This document shows, one piece after another, positions 1 through 6,754 of a DNA stretch of 19,142 nt; position 1 is the stretch's first letter; each line of letters begins with the position of its first letter. This stretch comes from Actinomycetota bacterium. Its GTDB lineage: Bacteria > Actinomycetota > Acidimicrobiia > Acidimicrobiales > JAMCPL01. The stretch covers positions 1 through 19,142 of the forward strand of contig JAMCPC010000052.1 in assembly GCA_023379725.1 (NCBI GenBank), in the 5' to 3' direction. The position numbers were made by a program, and so were the translations under genes. The notes under the pieces were generated by a model. The model was not told the origin of the DNA. It did not search any database and saw nothing but the letters and a program-made list of their open reading frames with translations.

Positions 1-215
1 CCAGGCGTGGACATGTACAGGGATCAGAGCCGGGGTCACTTGATGGTATCGCCAGCCATATGACAACGATAACTGCTTTTGTACCTACATCCGAGATAAC
101 ACGATATGCACTTGATCTCAGGTCAATGACTGGTGGTAGAGGAAAGTTCCGTTCTATCCATGACCACTACGATGCCCTACCTTCCAATCTGGTAGAAAAA
201 CTCAGAAAGTTATAG
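1..215 (+). CDS. Elongation factor G-like GTPase, C-terminal end (5'-truncated by window)
   Basis: An open frame enters at the window edge (first full codon at base 3) and ends at TAG 213-215. About 70 residues are visible. They contain RRGHVQGSE, then TAFVPTSEITRYALDLRSMT followed by GGRGKF, then a DHYDALP tail. This is the pattern of the last EF-G domains: the RRG.V.G turn, a promoter-like 'VP..E...YA.DLRS.T.GRG' block, and a short acidic tail. EF-G drives ribosomal translocation or recycling in the cytoplasm. The extended 'DHYDALPSNLVEKLRKL' tail resembles the EF-G-like paralogues of Actinobacteria more than canonical FusA, but the GTPase domain lies outside the window, so the subfamily cannot be settled. 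No clear terminator follows. Confidence 0.85.
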   Translation, partial: RRGHVQGSEPGSLDGIASHMTTITAFVPTSEITRYALDLRSMTGGRGKFRSIHDHYDALPSNLVEKLRKL

Positions 216-227
216 ATATCCAAATTG

Positions 228-265
228 ATCCATCCAGATAAATACATTCCATCCAGATAAATACG
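228..265. repeat. 19-bp tandem repeat, two copies
   Basis: CCATCCAGATAAATAC occurs at 230-245 and again at 249-264, a 19-bp period, just after the EF-G-like stop codon. The copies are identical over 16 bp. It may be a simple slippage duplication or a pair of binding sites two helical turns apart; nothing here distinguishes them. Confidence 0.8.
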
Positions 266-310
266 TAAGGTGGAAGGGCGTAGCAAAAGGCTCAGAGAGT
301 CGTAACCAAT

Positions 311-430
311 TTAAATTCCTCTGCCAGATAGCAGGCCGCCTATTACACCACCGGCAGCTCCGGCAGTAATATCACCACCTGCAGTATTACCGGGTAAATA
401 CGGTGCAAGAGCACCGGCAAGCCAGAAGCA
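311..430 (-). pseudogene. Possible remnant of a small glycine/alanine-rich membrane protein
   Basis: On the minus strand a 39-codon stretch between an in-frame TGA (431-433) and TAA (311-313) reads WLAGALAPYLPGNTAGG, then DITAGAAGGVIGGLLSGRG. This alternation of small residues with GG turns resembles the end of the GlsB/YeaQ/YmgE (transglycosylase-associated) family of tiny membrane proteins. There is no start codon and no ribosome binding site in frame, so if it was a gene it has lost its 5' half. The composition could also arise by chance. The rest of 216-478 shows only the repeats listed separately. Confidence 0.25.
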
Positions 431-440
431 TCATCTGTCT

Positions 441-481
441 GGCTGGCTGGAACCCATGCTTACTTACAAGGCAAACCATTA
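441..481. repeat. Dispersed 41-bp repeat, copy 1 (partner at 4655-4695)
   Basis: Bases 441-481 align without gaps to 4655-4695, with about 32 of 41 identical by my count. Shared blocks are GGCTGGC, GAACCCATG, TACAAG and AACCA. This copy ends at the stop codon of the zinc-ribbon gene; the other lies just upstream of the ferredoxin-CbiC gene. Confidence 0.5.
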
Positions 482-1387
482 GGCAAGGGGCGCACCACAC
501 GATGTACAAAACGATGTCCCCGATAAATTAAGACTACCACAGTGTGCGCATTGCAACTGACCTGAACTACTAGGTTGCTCCGACTCTTGGGGCGGTACTA
601 CCCCTCCCTGATAGGGTGCCTGTGGCTGACTCATACCCTGTGGGTTTACCTCCTGCAGAGTTGGCGAAGATGATGACTGCGGTGGCGGGTAGTCGGGCTG
701 GGAGTAGCCAGGCTGGGGATAGTTGGGCTGGGGAGCATCCTGTGGTTGTGGCGGATAACCCTGCTGCGGGTAGCCAGGCTGGGGGTAGTTGGGCTGGGGG
801 TAGTTGGGCTGGGGGGCACCCTGGAACATCCCCGGAGCAGTAGCAACAGGGTAGCTGCCGGGAGCCTTCGATATCTGAGCAAACTGCCATTCTCTCCATT
901 CTCCCCAGGCTGCATACAATACACCAATGGCGAGAAGCAGCCCCAACCACGCGAACAGGCCATAGACATAAAGCACCGCACTCATATGACTGGTAAGCAG
1001 GCTCAAGTTCGTAATTATGCGTAACAAGCCAAAAAGAAATACCAGCCCACCGAGGACAGCTGCTACCAGGCTACGATAGTGATTGGGCATGGGCATGGAT
1101 ATCCTGGCAAGCCGGATGCCAGCCCAAATAAAAAGCAAAAATGCGAAGACCCCGGCGGCCACACCTGCACCACCCCATCCGTTCATTGAAAAAGGAACAG
1201 AAAACGAAATTGATGATGACCCGTTTGAAATACTGAAAGCAGACTTTGTCCATGGCAGGAACAAAACGATGAAATAAACTATGGAGAACCCTGCAATCAA
1301 TCCATCTGATGCAATAGGTGAAGCGGGGTATTGTTTCATGCCAATACCCTGTGGCATGCCTGACGGTGACCCTTGTATATTCGACAT
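479..1387 (-). CDS. Four-helix membrane protein with Pro/Gln/Tyr repeats and C-terminal zinc ribbon
   Basis: I do not recognise a named family. Counting from the upstream ATG at 1396, four hydrophobic segments lie near residues 32-50, 76-97, 109-131 and 138-163. A low-complexity cytoplasmic-looking tail follows (PQPNY, PQPGY, PQQGY repeats, about residues 195-240). The last 23 residues form a zinc ribbon, CAHCG...FCTSCG (CxxC-x10-CxxC). Such ribbons at the end of small membrane proteins are common in Actinobacteria and may mediate protein contacts. I chose the ATG at 1385-1387: the AGGAG at 1397-1401 directly abuts the first ATG (1394-1396), which leaves no spacing, but it sits 9 nt from the second. 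The gene is divergent from the cobalamin cluster. Function is unknown. Confidence 0.8.
   Translation of the reverse strand: MSNIQGSPSGMPQGIGMKQYPASPIASDGLIAGFSIVYFIVLFLPWTKSAFSISNGSSSISFSVPFSMNGWGGAGVAAGVFAFLLFIWAGIRLARISMPMPNHYRSLVAAVLGGLVFLFGLLRIITNLSLLTSHMSAVLYVYGLFAWLGLLLAIGVLYAAWGEWREWQFAQISKAPGSYPVATAPGMFQGAPQPNYPQPNYPQPGYPQQGYPPQPQDAPQPNYPQPGYSQPDYPPPQSSSSPTLQEVNPQGMSQPQAPYQGGVVPPQESEQPSSSGQLQCAHCGSLNLSGTSFCTSCGAPLA
777..816. repeat. 15-bp in-frame tandem repeat encoding PQPNY units
   Basis: A 15-bp unit beginning GGCTGGGGGTAGTTG is present twice exactly (777-791, 792-806) with a partial third copy. Looser copies lie between about 690 and 770. The period keeps frame and encodes the Pro-Gln-Pro-Asn-Tyr tail of the membrane protein, so copy number may vary between strains. 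Confidence 0.75.
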
Positions 1388-1396
1388 ATTAGACAT

Positions 1397-1442
1397 CTCC
1401 TCTCTCTATGCGATCATGTCTTGACCAAAAAAAATTATACCA
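1397..1442 (-). promoter_or_regulatory. Extended -10 promoter and RBS for the zinc-ribbon membrane protein
   Basis: On the minus strand TGGTATAAT is an extended -10 box; its TATAAT is at 1434-1439. A T-rich run and then AGAGAGGAG (1397-1405) precede the gene. No good -35 hexamer is visible, as expected for an extended -10 promoter. The predicted leader is about 40 nt. Confidence 0.5.
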
Positions 1443-1501
1443 TATATCAGGAAGAGATGCTTGATAATTTGGTGAACAGCATATTATTCTTCAGTTCACT
1501 A

Positions 1502-1538
1502 TTGTCTGTTGCCCTGCCCGGCGCAGTATAATGCAACC
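1502..1538 (+). promoter_or_regulatory. Consensus -10 box for a leaderless cbiET transcript
   Basis: TATAAT at 1527-1532 matches the -10 consensus exactly and is separated from ATG 1539 by only six bases (GCAACC). Transcription would start at or next to the A of the ATG. No Shine-Dalgarno sequence precedes any possible start. The best -35 is TTGTCT (1502-1507), with a long 19-bp spacer. Leaderless mRNAs are frequent in Actinobacteria. Confidence 0.55.
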
Positions 1539-2945
1539 ATGGAGGATATTAGTAGGTCCGCTACCTACAAAGGTCGCACAGCCAAAGATCACACAGCGCC
1601 AACTAACCACCAAGCTAATGTAACAGTAATCGGCGTACTGGGCGATCAAATAGAGCTAATCTGCCCTGAGGCGCTCATCGCACTGGAAAATGCAGAGTGT
1701 ATCTGTGGATCCAAAAAACTACTGAAGATTATGCAGCATAAGTATGCACCAATCTGCGAAGGGATAAGAACAGTCGAGTATGGCCACAATGTATTCGCCG
1801 CTCTGGATACACTCGCTCAATGGGCCGACGACGATATGCGAATAGTCATACTGGCATCCGGTGATCCTGGATTCTTCGGGATATTACGTGCACTACGAAA
1901 ACTGATCAGCGGTGAATTGATCACCGTATATCCATCGGTATCGTCAGTATCTATGGCGTTTGCCAGGATCGGGGTACCCTGGGATGATGCAACTATCGTA
2001 TCTGCACATGGGCGTCCGAGCGAACTGGCTATTCCCAGAATCTTGGCATCACCCAAATCGGCAATACTCACCTCCCCCTCCTTCCCGCCACAGGAGTTGG
2101 CAAAAGAGCTACTGGCAAGGAACGCTCACGTATCTCGGGCATATGTATGTTCAAGCCTGTGCACAGATAGGGAATACATTAAAGAGCTCAGCTTGGAAGA
2201 GATGGCGAGAGGAGATTTTGATCCCGTATCGGTAAGTATACTTATCGGCGTAAACGGAACACCTATAGGCGGTTACGAGCCAGCTTCACTTGATATCCAT
2301 AAAACCGATGCAGCTACGATCAGTTTTACCGGAAATACAGATCCGGAGACAATCAAATTTGGATTACCGGATACTTCATTCCAGGCTCAGGGAGGTATGA
2401 TTACCAGCAGCGAGGTAAGGGCAATTATTCTCTCCAAACTCGAACTACCGACATACGGAGTCCTTTGGGACATAGGAGCAGGAAGCGGTTCTATAGCAAT
2501 AGAATCGGCAAAGTTGTCGCCAGGACTCACCGTATTGGCCATAGATAAAGAAGAACAGGCAATCAGGAACATACAGGCCAACGCTCTATCCCACAGTATA
2601 AGAGTACATACAATACATGGACATGCTCCGGAAGTATTCGATAGGCTACCTGCACCTGACAGAGTGTTTGTTGGTGGCGGTAAACTGCCTGTGCTGGAAG
2701 CACTGATAAGGATGAAAGTCAGGCCACAAAAGGTCGTAGCAAGCTATGTAGCATTGGATCGTGCAGTTGCGGCAGCAAGTATACTGGGGTCTTTAATTCA
2801 AGTATCAGTATCAGAAACTAAGCAGCTTCCCGATGGATCACTTCGGCTGGTACCCAACAACCCAGTGTTCCTGGCATACGGAAGCCTGCCGAATGAAGCG
2901 TCGAAGGAATCGACAGCGATACCTAATGATCTGTCCCACAAATGA
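1539..2945 (+). CDS. cbiET: Precorrin-6Y/cobalt-precorrin-7 C5,15-methyltransferase (decarboxylating), CbiE-CbiT fusion
   Basis: This cytoplasmic enzyme methylates C5 and C15 of the corrin ring and removes the C12 acetate carboxyl, using SAM. The N-terminal half is a CbiE-type tetrapyrrole methylase: an entry VTVIGVLGD and the signature LASGDPGFFG near residues 104-113. The C-terminal half is CbiT, a Rossmann methyltransferase whose motif I, WDIGAGSGSIAIES, is near residues 308-321, followed by an acidic residue in VLAIDKEEQA and VFVGGG further on. The fusion of about 468 aa has the usual CobL length and order. A longer frame opens at TTG 1509, but I prefer ATG 1539 because a perfect TATAAT would lie inside the longer version and no RBS precedes the TTG. 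It is the first gene of the cobalamin cluster; the next starts 55 bp downstream. Confidence 0.9.
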   Translation: MEDISRSATYKGRTAKDHTAPTNHQANVTVIGVLGDQIELICPEALIALENAECICGSKKLLKIMQHKYAPICEGIRTVEYGHNVFAALDTLAQWADDDMRIVILASGDPGFFGILRALRKLISGELITVYPSVSSVSMAFARIGVPWDDATIVSAHGRPSELAIPRILASPKSAILTSPSFPPQELAKELLARNAHVSRAYVCSSLCTDREYIKELSLEEMARGDFDPVSVSILIGVNGTPIGGYEPASLDIHKTDAATISFTGNTDPETIKFGLPDTSFQAQGGMITSSEVRAIILSKLELPTYGVLWDIGAGSGSIAIESAKLSPGLTVLAIDKEEQAIRNIQANALSHSIRVHTIHGHAPEVFDRLPAPDRVFVGGGKLPVLEALIRMKVRPQKVVASYVALDRAVAAASILGSLIQVSVSETKQLPDGSLRLVPNNPVFLAYGSLPNEASKESTAIPNDLSHK

Positions 2946-2986
2946 TCTCTGAATGGACAGCTGAGGACTATACTATGCCAAGCAAC

Positions 2987-2992
2987 TACAAT
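2987..2992 (+). promoter_or_regulatory. Possible -10 box eight bases before the cbiG-cobJ start
   Basis: TACAAT lies eight bases before ATG 3001, and the short intergenic stretch holds no Shine-Dalgarno sequence. This would allow a second, nearly leaderless transcript inside the cluster. No convincing -35 exists at 16-19 bp, so the call is weak. Confidence 0.3.
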
Positions 2993-3000
2993 AGCCTACC

Positions 3001-4572
3001 ATGAAAAGGATAGTATCAATCGTATCAGGAGATAATACAGCCTCATTGGCAGAGCGGCTTCCCTATGAGGTAAAACGCGGTAAGGCTGCAACGCTAATCG
3101 CTGAAGAGTGGCCAAGGTGCGACGCAATGATAGTATTCCTGGCTCTTGGTGCATTGGTAAGGATAATATCCCCTATGCTCTCCGGCAAGTACGATGACCC
3201 GGCAATTATATGCGTAGACAGCCACGGGAACTTCGTTATACCGGTACTGGGGGGCCATTCCAGAGGAGCAAACGATATTGCACGTGACGTAGCCGGAGCA
3301 CTCGGTGCAACTGCCGTAATCACTACCGCTACAGACAGCCCCCTCGAACATACATCTTTATCTCCACACTCTGGATACAAAGAAGTCATGACAGAAGTAC
3401 ATCCTGGCAGAATGGATAATTCAGGCAAGACAACACCTGCGGGCAGACTCCTTACCATAGGAGTCGGACTATCTACATCCTGCAGGCCAGAGAGCCTTTA
3501 CCAGCTGGTAAGCGGCGTGATAAAAGAAAATGGGTTTACTGTAGATTCAATAGAATCTATTTCTACCATTGTCTCCAGAAGATACCATCCGGCAGTAGAG
3601 TATCTCACCTCACAGTATCCTGATATTTCGTTACGCACTTACACGGCTGATGAGCTCTCCAAGGTAGATACGCCAAATCCCAGCCATATAGTGAAAAAAG
3701 CGGTAGGAACTCCCAGTGTGGCAGAGGCTGCTGCACTGGTGGCGGGCGGACCAGGAGCTGAGCTGCTGACAGAGAAACAGATTGGGGACCAGGCGACAAT
3801 AGCAGTTGCAAGGCGTGTCCGTAAACGTGGATCTCTTTCTGTAGTAGGTATAGGACCCGGAGACGCTATACACCGTACACCAGCCGCTACCCAGGCAATA
3901 GAGAACGCAGAGTTGATTATCGGATATGAAATGTACATTGATCTGTGCTCATCTCTTCTTGACGGATCCCAAAATGTGGAGTGTTCACCTATAGGTGCTG
4001 AAATGGTCAGAGCCGAACGCGCAGTACAATCGGCCGCCGATGGAACCAGAGTGGCACTTGTCTGCTCAGGTGATCCTGGGATATACGCCATGGCTTCACC
4101 GGTATTTCAGATTATGAACAGAATGCATGAAGACCCCTGGGTAAAAGATATGGATATCAGAGTCATACCGGGCGTATCAGCGGCACAAGCTGCTGCTGCT
4201 CTATTGGGAGCTCCACTCGGCCATGATCATGCCTATATCAGCCTGTCCGACCTGCTGACCCCATGGGATGTCATAGAGAAACGACTTATAGCCGCCGCGT
4301 CTGCTGGTTTGACTATGGCAATATACAATCCATCTTCTTCGCAACGTCCGATGAACCTGGCTATGGCACGTAATGCACTGCTGAAGGTGCTACCTACAAG
4401 TACTCCGGTAGGCATTGTGGACAGTGCGGCCAGGAAGGGTGAAAGGTACAGGCTCACAACGCTGGGAGAGTTGGATGGCAACTGCTGCACCATGACCACA
4501 TGTCTGTTGATTGGGTCATCTCAGACAGTAACATATGACAACACTATGTATGCGCCCAGAGGATACAAATAA
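3001..4572 (+). CDS. cbiG-cobJ: CbiG-CobJ(CbiH) fusion: cobalt-precorrin-5A hydrolase / precorrin-3B C17-methyltransferase
   Basis: Residues 1 to about 270 are CbiG. The N-terminal domain has the conserved ALGALVRIISP, KYDDPAIICVD, IPVLGGHSRGAND and ITTATDS blocks. The CbiG C-terminal domain starts near IGVGLSTSC and ends at AVARR. CbiG opens the ring-A delta-lactone and releases acetaldehyde. Residues 278-515 are CobJ/CbiH, a SAM-dependent methylase that methylates C17 during ring contraction: SVVGIGPGD at its start, CSGDPGIYAMASPVF near 354-368, then RVIPGVSAAQAAAALLGAPL, and AIYNPSSSQRP later. Both parts catalyse consecutive ring-contraction steps, so the fusion makes metabolic sense. The linker between the CbiG halves is short, with little room for the usual middle domain. 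ATG 3001 is the only sensible start. Confidence 0.9.
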   Translation: MKRIVSIVSGDNTASLAERLPYEVKRGKAATLIAEEWPRCDAMIVFLALGALVRIISPMLSGKYDDPAIICVDSHGNFVIPVLGGHSRGANDIARDVAGALGATAVITTATDSPLEHTSLSPHSGYKEVMTEVHPGRMDNSGKTTPAGRLLTIGVGLSTSCRPESLYQLVSGVIKENGFTVDSIESISTIVSRRYHPAVEYLTSQYPDISLRTYTADELSKVDTPNPSHIVKKAVGTPSVAEAAALVAGGPGAELLTEKQIGDQATIAVARRVRKRGSLSVVGIGPGDAIHRTPAATQAIENAELIIGYEMYIDLCSSLLDGSQNVECSPIGAEMVRAERAVQSAADGTRVALVCSGDPGIYAMASPVFQIMNRMHEDPWVKDMDIRVIPGVSAAQAAAALLGAPLGHDHAYISLSDLLTPWDVIEKRLIAAASAGLTMAIYNPSSSQRPMNLAMARNALLKVLPTSTPVGIVDSAARKGERYRLTTLGELDGNCCTMTTCLLIGSSQTVTYDNTMYAPRGYK

Positions 4573-4654
4573 GTGCATCTGCATAGACGCAACCATGATG
4601 AATGCAACTTGGCTGGGTACAACTCGGCGTCTCCCGTCGCCAGGGATATCATCG

Positions 4655-4695
4655 GGCTGGCAAGAACCCATGGTTGTCTACAAGACGAACCACTA
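4655..4695. repeat. Dispersed 41-bp repeat, copy 2 (partner at 441-481)
   Basis: Gapless similarity to 441-481, about 32 of 41 bases identical. It lies in the 139-bp gap before the ferredoxin-CbiC gene and ends 16 bp before its start. The gap also contains GGCG/CGCC arms around 4626-4641. I see no B12-box or other cobalamin riboswitch core. Confidence 0.5.
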
Positions 4696-4711
4696 ACATA
4701 AGGACACTAGC

Positions 4712-5560
4712 ATGAGTAGCATCGCCAGAGAGCCGGTATCTATACAGCTTGACTACTCCCGTTGCCAGGGTTGCGGCAACTGCATAATCACCTGTCATAC
4801 ACGGGCAATCGGTATTGACCTGGGTATCCTTGTTATAGATTACTCGCTATGCGATTCTTGTATGGAATGTGTAGAGGTTTGCCCGGTAGATGCCTTCTCG
4901 ACTACCATAGATACTATAAAAATCCACCCTATTGAATCAAAGAGTTATTCCATAATCCAGCCTATTCTGGACGAGCTGGATTTGCCTCGCGAGTTGCTTC
5001 CCCTGGCTGCAAGGGTACTCCATGCCACAACTGATAAAGAACTTGCAGAGTCTCTGTGGTGCAAAAAGGATGCAGTAAATCAAATGGTAGAAGCTATCAG
5101 CAAAGGTTACCAAATAATCACCGATGTAGAGATGACTCGATCAGGCTTGACCGGAGCTCTCAAGCAAAAATCAATCTGTGCATTGTCATTTGGAACACAA
5201 GTAGATCAAGATACAGGTGACTACTCAAATGCGCCAAGCGTATCTGCCGCCTCTATGGCCAAAGCAGCAAACCAATACCGCAACCATGCACTCTATGTAA
5301 TCGGCTGCGCTCCTACCGCCCTCGAACAGCTCATAGATATGATAGGATCGGGAAGCGTAAAGCCGGCTGGGGTGCTGGCTCTTCCGGTAGGGTTTATCGG
5401 TGCAGAGCAAGCCAAGCACCGTCTTATAGAAATATCGGGACAATGCTCATTCCCTGTCATCACCAATGTGGGGCCAAAGGGTGGGTCCGCTGCCACTGCC
5501 GCATGCATGAATGCCATATACAGAATTGCCGTAGAACAGGACAGGATGCCCCATGGATAA
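4712..5560 (+). CDS. cbiC: Two-[4Fe-4S] ferredoxin fused to precorrin-8X / cobalt-precorrin-8 methylmutase (CbiC/CobH)
   Basis: Residues 11-62 are a bacterial-type dicluster ferredoxin. Cysteines 18, 21, 24, 28 form the first cluster motif and 47, 50, 53, 57 (followed by Pro) the second. A linker leads to the methylmutase from about residue 83. It has LPLAARVLHATTDKE with His104, the position of the catalytic His of CobH, then ITDVEMTRSGLTG, VIGCAPTALEQL, LALPVGFIGAEQAK and a glycine-rich PKGGSAATAA end. CbiC moves the methyl group from C11 to C12 to give hydrogenobyrinate or cobyrinate. The isomerisation itself needs no electrons, so the ferredoxin part probably serves another step. A clear AAGGA lies eight bases before ATG 4712. 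The stop overlaps an ATG in ATGGATAA. Confidence 0.92.
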   Translation: MSSIAREPVSIQLDYSRCQGCGNCIITCHTRAIGIDLGILVIDYSLCDSCMECVEVCPVDAFSTTIDTIKIHPIESKSYSIIQPILDELDLPRELLPLAARVLHATTDKELAESLWCKKDAVNQMVEAISKGYQIITDVEMTRSGLTGALKQKSICALSFGTQVDQDTGDYSNAPSVSAASMAKAANQYRNHALYVIGCAPTALEQLIDMIGSGSVKPAGVLALPVGFIGAEQAKHRLIEISGQCSFPVITNVGPKGGSAATAACMNAIYRIAVEQDRMPHG

Positions 5561-5659
5561 GACAGCAGAACATCCCGTGTCACTGATCTCTGGTGCGATA
5601 AATAGCGAAAAGGGCTTCGCATACCATGGATAAGACAGCAGAACATCCCGTGTCACTGA
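5551..5659. repeat. Perfect 36-bp direct repeat duplicating the cbiX start (period 73 bp)
   Basis: Bases 5551-5586 and 5624-5659 are identical over 36 bp, starting CCATGGATAAGACAG and ending GTGTCACTGA. They are separated by 37 bp of unrelated sequence (5587-5623). The second copy is the true cbiX start. The first covers the cbiC stop codon and carries the same ATG, so the cbiC-cbiX junction has been duplicated. Confidence 0.95.
5553..5633 (+). CDS. Possible 26-residue ORF between cbiC and cbiX, made by the duplication
   Basis: ATG 5553 lies in the first repeat copy, with AGGA six bases upstream. It reads MDKTAEHPVSL (identical to the CbiX N-terminus), then ISGAINSEKGFAYHG, and stops at TAA 5631-5633. 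Its start overlaps the cbiC stop and its stop overlaps the cbiX start, both in ATGGATAA. It could act as a translational relay or be a harmless by-product. The only support is the frame and the good start context. Confidence 0.35.
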   Translation: MDKTAEHPVSLISGAINSEKGFAYHG

Positions 5660-6576
5660 GGACAGAGAGGGTTGCCGGATCGCTGAATGGCATGCTGGTG
5701 ATCGGACATGGGACCAGGTCGCTCAAGGGTGCCCGCCAACTGCAAGATTTTGCCAACTCAGTACAGGAAGCCAGGCCAGATACTCCTGTCGCTTACGGCC
5801 TGATAGAGTTTGCACGAGAAACTGGTAGTCCTACGCTGGAAAACGCAGTAGATACCCTGGTGAAGATGGGTTCTGGCAGGATAGTTGCAGTTCCTCTGGT
5901 ACTACTCGGAGCAGGACATATGAAAGATGACGGACCTGCCATACTAATGCAATCACGCAAGTCGTATACAGAGTTACATGCCATATACGCACGCAACTTG
6001 GGCATACACCCACTGGTACTGGATGTTGCTGAGCAAAGAGCACTTGAGGCAGCTGCAGATACATCCGATGCGGTGGTCCTGGTGGGTCGCGGCTCTACTG
6101 ATCCAGATGCCAACTCCGACTTGGCCAAGATAGCGCGTCTGCTGGCAGACGGAAGAGGGTTGGGTTCAAAAGGACACGGCAAAGGTATCCCTGCCGTTGC
6201 TCCACCGAACAGCATAGTACCACCAAGTATAGGTATAGTCGAACCAGCTTTCGTCTCACTGGCTGCACCTGCAATACCGGAAGCATTGGAACGCTGTTAT
6301 ACCCTGGGGGCCAGAAGCATATCTATCGTACCATACTTCATCTTTACCGGCCTGCTGCTGGACAGGATCAATACACAGGCGACAGAGTGGGAAGCAAACA
6401 GGCCAGGAACCACAGTTAACGTAGCCAGTGAACTATGGCCAGACAGCCGCTTGGTGGAGTTGGCTTGGCTGCGCTATGACGAGGCACTGGACGGTAACGC
6501 TATAATGAATTGCGATTGCTGTATCTATAGGTACCCGCTTCCAGGCTATGAGGACAGGTACTCTGAGATAAAGTGA
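5626..6576 (+). CDS. cbiX: Sirohydrochlorin cobaltochelatase, long form with C-terminal Fe-S motif
   Basis: The enzyme inserts Co2+ into sirohydrochlorin at the start of the early-cobalt corrin pathway. Two CbiX repeats are visible. The first runs from MLVIGHGTRS (His28) through VPLVLLGAGHMKDD (His98), the metal-binding pair. The second has LVGRGSTDPDANSD, then EPAFVSLAAPAIPEAL and a SIVPYFIFTGLLLDRI block. At the C-terminus M294-N-C296-D-C298-C299 fits MxCxxC, the [4Fe-4S] motif described for Bacillus megaterium CbiX; it is followed by IYRYPLPGYED. The length of 316 aa suits the long form. I kept ATG 5626, although the RBS (AAAGGG, about 11 bases away) is weak; the upstream repeat copy carries the better RBS. 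It is the last gene of the cluster. Confidence 0.92.
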   Translation: MDKTAEHPVSLRTERVAGSLNGMLVIGHGTRSLKGARQLQDFANSVQEARPDTPVAYGLIEFARETGSPTLENAVDTLVKMGSGRIVAVPLVLLGAGHMKDDGPAILMQSRKSYTELHAIYARNLGIHPLVLDVAEQRALEAAADTSDAVVLVGRGSTDPDANSDLAKIARLLADGRGLGSKGHGKGIPAVAPPNSIVPPSIGIVEPAFVSLAAPAIPEALERCYTLGARSISIVPYFIFTGLLLDRINTQATEWEANRPGTTVNVASELWPDSRLVELAWLRYDEALDGNAIMNCDCCIYRYPLPGYEDRYSEIK

Positions 6577-6683
6577 GGCCGGTTTCCAAAATGTCAGCCA
6601 ATACATTCACTGGATGCCTGGTGTCAAACGGCCAAAAGCTCGAAAAAGCGTCTGCACCTGCCATGATGATGTATCAAGCCATC

Positions 6684-6703
6684 ATTGGCTCCTCTCAGCC
6701 AAT
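6684..6703. terminator. Candidate bidirectional stem-loop between convergent cbiX and aldehyde dehydrogenase
   Basis: ATTGGCT (6684-6690) and AGCCAAT (6697-6703) pair perfectly around a 6-base loop, with two further pairs beyond one mismatch. The site lies between two converging genes. The stem is short and no strong U-run follows on either strand. Confidence 0.45.
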
Positions 6704-6716
6704 CATGTCCATGTCT

Positions 6717-6754
6717 GGTCAACGCCGGAGGTCAACCTGGAGGTCAACGCTGGA
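6717..6754. repeat. Triple GGTCAAC imperfect tandem repeat at the aldehyde dehydrogenase 3' end
   Basis: GGTCAAC starts at 6717, 6730 and 6742, followed each time by a short variable piece and GGA (12-13 bp units). The third unit contains the stop codon of the aldehyde dehydrogenase gene. Confidence 0.65.

Noticed and set aside
690..820. Regular repeats that might suggest a CRISPR array
   Set aside because: Units are 15-18 bp, adjacent without unique spacers, and translate in frame to PQPxY.
570..1277. Several open frames on both strands inside the zinc-ribbon gene, some Pro- or Gly-rich
   Set aside because: They are out-of-frame readings of the same repeat-rich DNA; only one frame gives membrane helices plus a zinc ribbon.
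1509..1538. TTG start at 1509 for CbiET, adding ten residues
   Set aside because: No RBS, weak start codon, and a perfect TATAAT box lies inside this extension just before a better ATG.
4573..4711. Cobalamin riboswitch before the ferredoxin-CbiC gene
   Set aside because: I could not find the B12-box or the conserved core, and the gap is only 139 bp.
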